Positions 15,474-16,263 of a DNA stretch of 16,263 bases are shown here, piece after piece. The notes under the pieces are model-generated. The model was not told where the DNA came from. It did not search any database and saw nothing but the letters and a program-made list of their open reading frames with translations. The stretch is from an uncultured Prevotellaceae bacterium (GTDB taxonomy: Bacteria > Bacteroidota > Bacteroidia > Bacteroidales > Muribaculaceae): the NCBI GenBank assembly GCA_905210415.1, contig CAJLWM010000046.1, positions 1 to 16,263 on the forward strand, given 5' to 3'. How positions within the stretch are numbered: the stretch's first letter is position 1; each line of letters opens with the position of its first letter. Position numbers and translations under genes: made by a program.

Positions 15474-16076
15474 ATGAAAATTAAATCACTTATCGTGGCA
15501 CTTTTTGCCACTATCGCCTGTGCCAATTCTTGGGCATGGGATTTATCGAATCTTAAAGACCTCAACGGAGTGGTAAACTCACTCATCTCTTCTGACAAAG
15601 TAGAAGTATCCGACCTAAATGGCACATGGGTGTCAGCAGGTCCGGCAATCGTGTTCAAAAGCGAAAACCTTCTGCAAAAAGCAGGTGGCACTGCCGCTCA
15701 AGCAGCCATCGAAAACAAGTTGCAACGCTACTACAAGAACGCCCACCTCGAAGATTTCTCAATGACTTTTGACGGACAAGGCAAATTCACTATGAACCTC
15801 AAGAACGGTCGCTCTATCGCTGGCACATACGCCAAGGGTACTACCGACGGCACGATGGTCTTCAATTTCGGCAAGCTCAATAAGTCGAAACTCAGCCGCG
15901 TAACTGCTTATGTGCAAAAGGGCACTCAACTGAGCATCACATTTGACATGAGCAAACTCAACACCCTGCTTACTGCAGTATCGAAGTATTCTGGCAATGC
16001 CACACTCTCTACATTGACTTCTCTGCTCAACAGCTACAATGGAATGTACGCCGGATTTAAATTTGATAAGAAGTAA
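15474..16076 (+). CDS. DUF4923 family secreted protein
   Basis: The 200-residue product has a clear signal peptide (MKIKSLIVALFATIACANSWA, cleavage about residue 21 before WDL). It is not a lipoprotein: Cys16 has no lipobox. The mature protein matches the DUF4923 pattern of Bacteroidales: GTWVSAGPAIVFKSENLL (residues 50-67) and KAGG (69-72), then AAIENKLQRYYKNAHLEDFSMTF. These are followed by a run of beta strands that looks like a lipocalin-like fold (FTMNLKNGRSIAGTYAKG, GTMVFNFG, LSITFDMSKL). The C-terminal part (about 165-190) is helical and Leu/Ser-rich. Family function is unknown; a periplasmic or envelope location is expected. It is monocistronic, with its own promoter and strong terminator, and divergent from the lipoprotein operon. 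No functional link to the operon is shown beyond adjacency. Confidence 0.85.
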   Translation: MKIKSLIVALFATIACANSWAWDLSNLKDLNGVVNSLISSDKVEVSDLNGTWVSAGPAIVFKSENLLQKAGGTAAQAAIENKLQRYYKNAHLEDFSMTFDGQGKFTMNLKNGRSIAGTYAKGTTDGTMVFNFGKLNKSKLSRVTAYVQKGTQLSITFDMSKLNTLLTAVSKYSGNATLSTLTSLLNSYNGMYAGFKFDKK

Positions 16077-16100
16077 TCATCCTATTATAAACTTACGCAG

Positions 16101-16145
16101 ATGGGCTGCTCACTATCATTGTGACGCAGCCCATTATGTTTTTTT
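16101..16145 (+). terminator. Rho-independent terminator of the DUF4923 gene
   Basis: ATGGGCTGC (16101-16109) pairs perfectly with GCAGCCCAT (16126-16134), with an inner CAC/GTG extension, followed by TATG and seven T (16139-16145). It begins 25 bp after the stop codon. Confidence 0.88.
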
Positions 16146-16147
16146 AA

Positions 16148-16263
16148 CCTAATTCGTCATTAGGGCTTGGTCGGATTTCGAGTTTTTAGAAGCGCAGATT
16201 TTGATTGATTTTTAATGAGTAATAGCAGGCTATTGCGAATTAAAAACAAGCAAAAGATGCCTT
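16148..16263 (-). repeat. Dispersed MITE-like repeat, inverted copy cut by the window end
   Basis: The reverse complement matches 2785-2900 almost throughout: the central hairpin (here 16201-16253), the block cttctaaaa..cgaaat..caagcccta, and the end CCTAATTCGTCATTAGGGC at 16148-16166. The other end lies outside the window. The copy starts 3 nt after the T-run of the preceding terminator. Confidence 0.75.

Noticed and set aside
1..16263. CRISPR array, tRNA, rRNA or transposase gene
   Set aside because: No regularly spaced direct repeats, no cloverleaf with a CCA-proximal pattern, and no DDE or serine/tyrosine recombinase motifs were seen.

Overview
The window looks like chromosomal DNA of a gut-type Bacteroidales, probably Muribaculaceae or Prevotellaceae. 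The reasons are lipoproteins with acidic residues right after the lipobox cysteine, families largely restricted to this order (DUF4493, PCMD, BACON, DUF4923), promoters of the TAnnTTTG type, and starts without clear Shine-Dalgarno sequences. Family names come from recognition of sequence patterns; no database search was run.

Layout. 1-1000 is decayed, non-coding DNA. It holds a truncated copy of a dispersed repeat and a frameshifted remnant of what looks like a GH20 beta-hexosaminidase. 1090-2699 (+) is a two-gene ridA-ilvA operon: threonine ammonia-lyase and the enamine/imine deaminase that clears its reactive product. A 184-bp MITE-like repeat (2717-2900) sits between ilvA and its probable terminator (2929-2966). 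3047-4180 (-) is an AI-2E/PerM family membrane protein. 4352-4756 (+) is a small lipoprotein of unknown function.

4868-15134 (-) is the main feature: seven tightly packed genes read as one operon from right to left. In transcription order they are a DUF4493-FN3-PCMD lipoprotein (820 aa), a DUF4493-BACON lipoprotein (523 aa after start correction), a second DUF4493-FN3-PCMD lipoprotein (716 aa), two paralogous small outer-membrane beta-barrels joined by ATGA overlaps, a third PCMD lipoprotein with a different N-terminus (528 aa), and a secreted GH16 glycoside hydrolase (266 aa). Gaps are 25 bp or less and there is no SusC/SusD pair. My inference is a cell-surface glycan-binding or adhesive complex, anchored by lipids and barrels, with an endo-beta-glucanase-like enzyme attached. 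No function is proven from sequence.

15474-16076 (+) is a divergently transcribed DUF4923 secreted protein with a good promoter and a strong terminator. A second copy of the dispersed repeat, in inverted orientation, begins right after that terminator and runs off the window.
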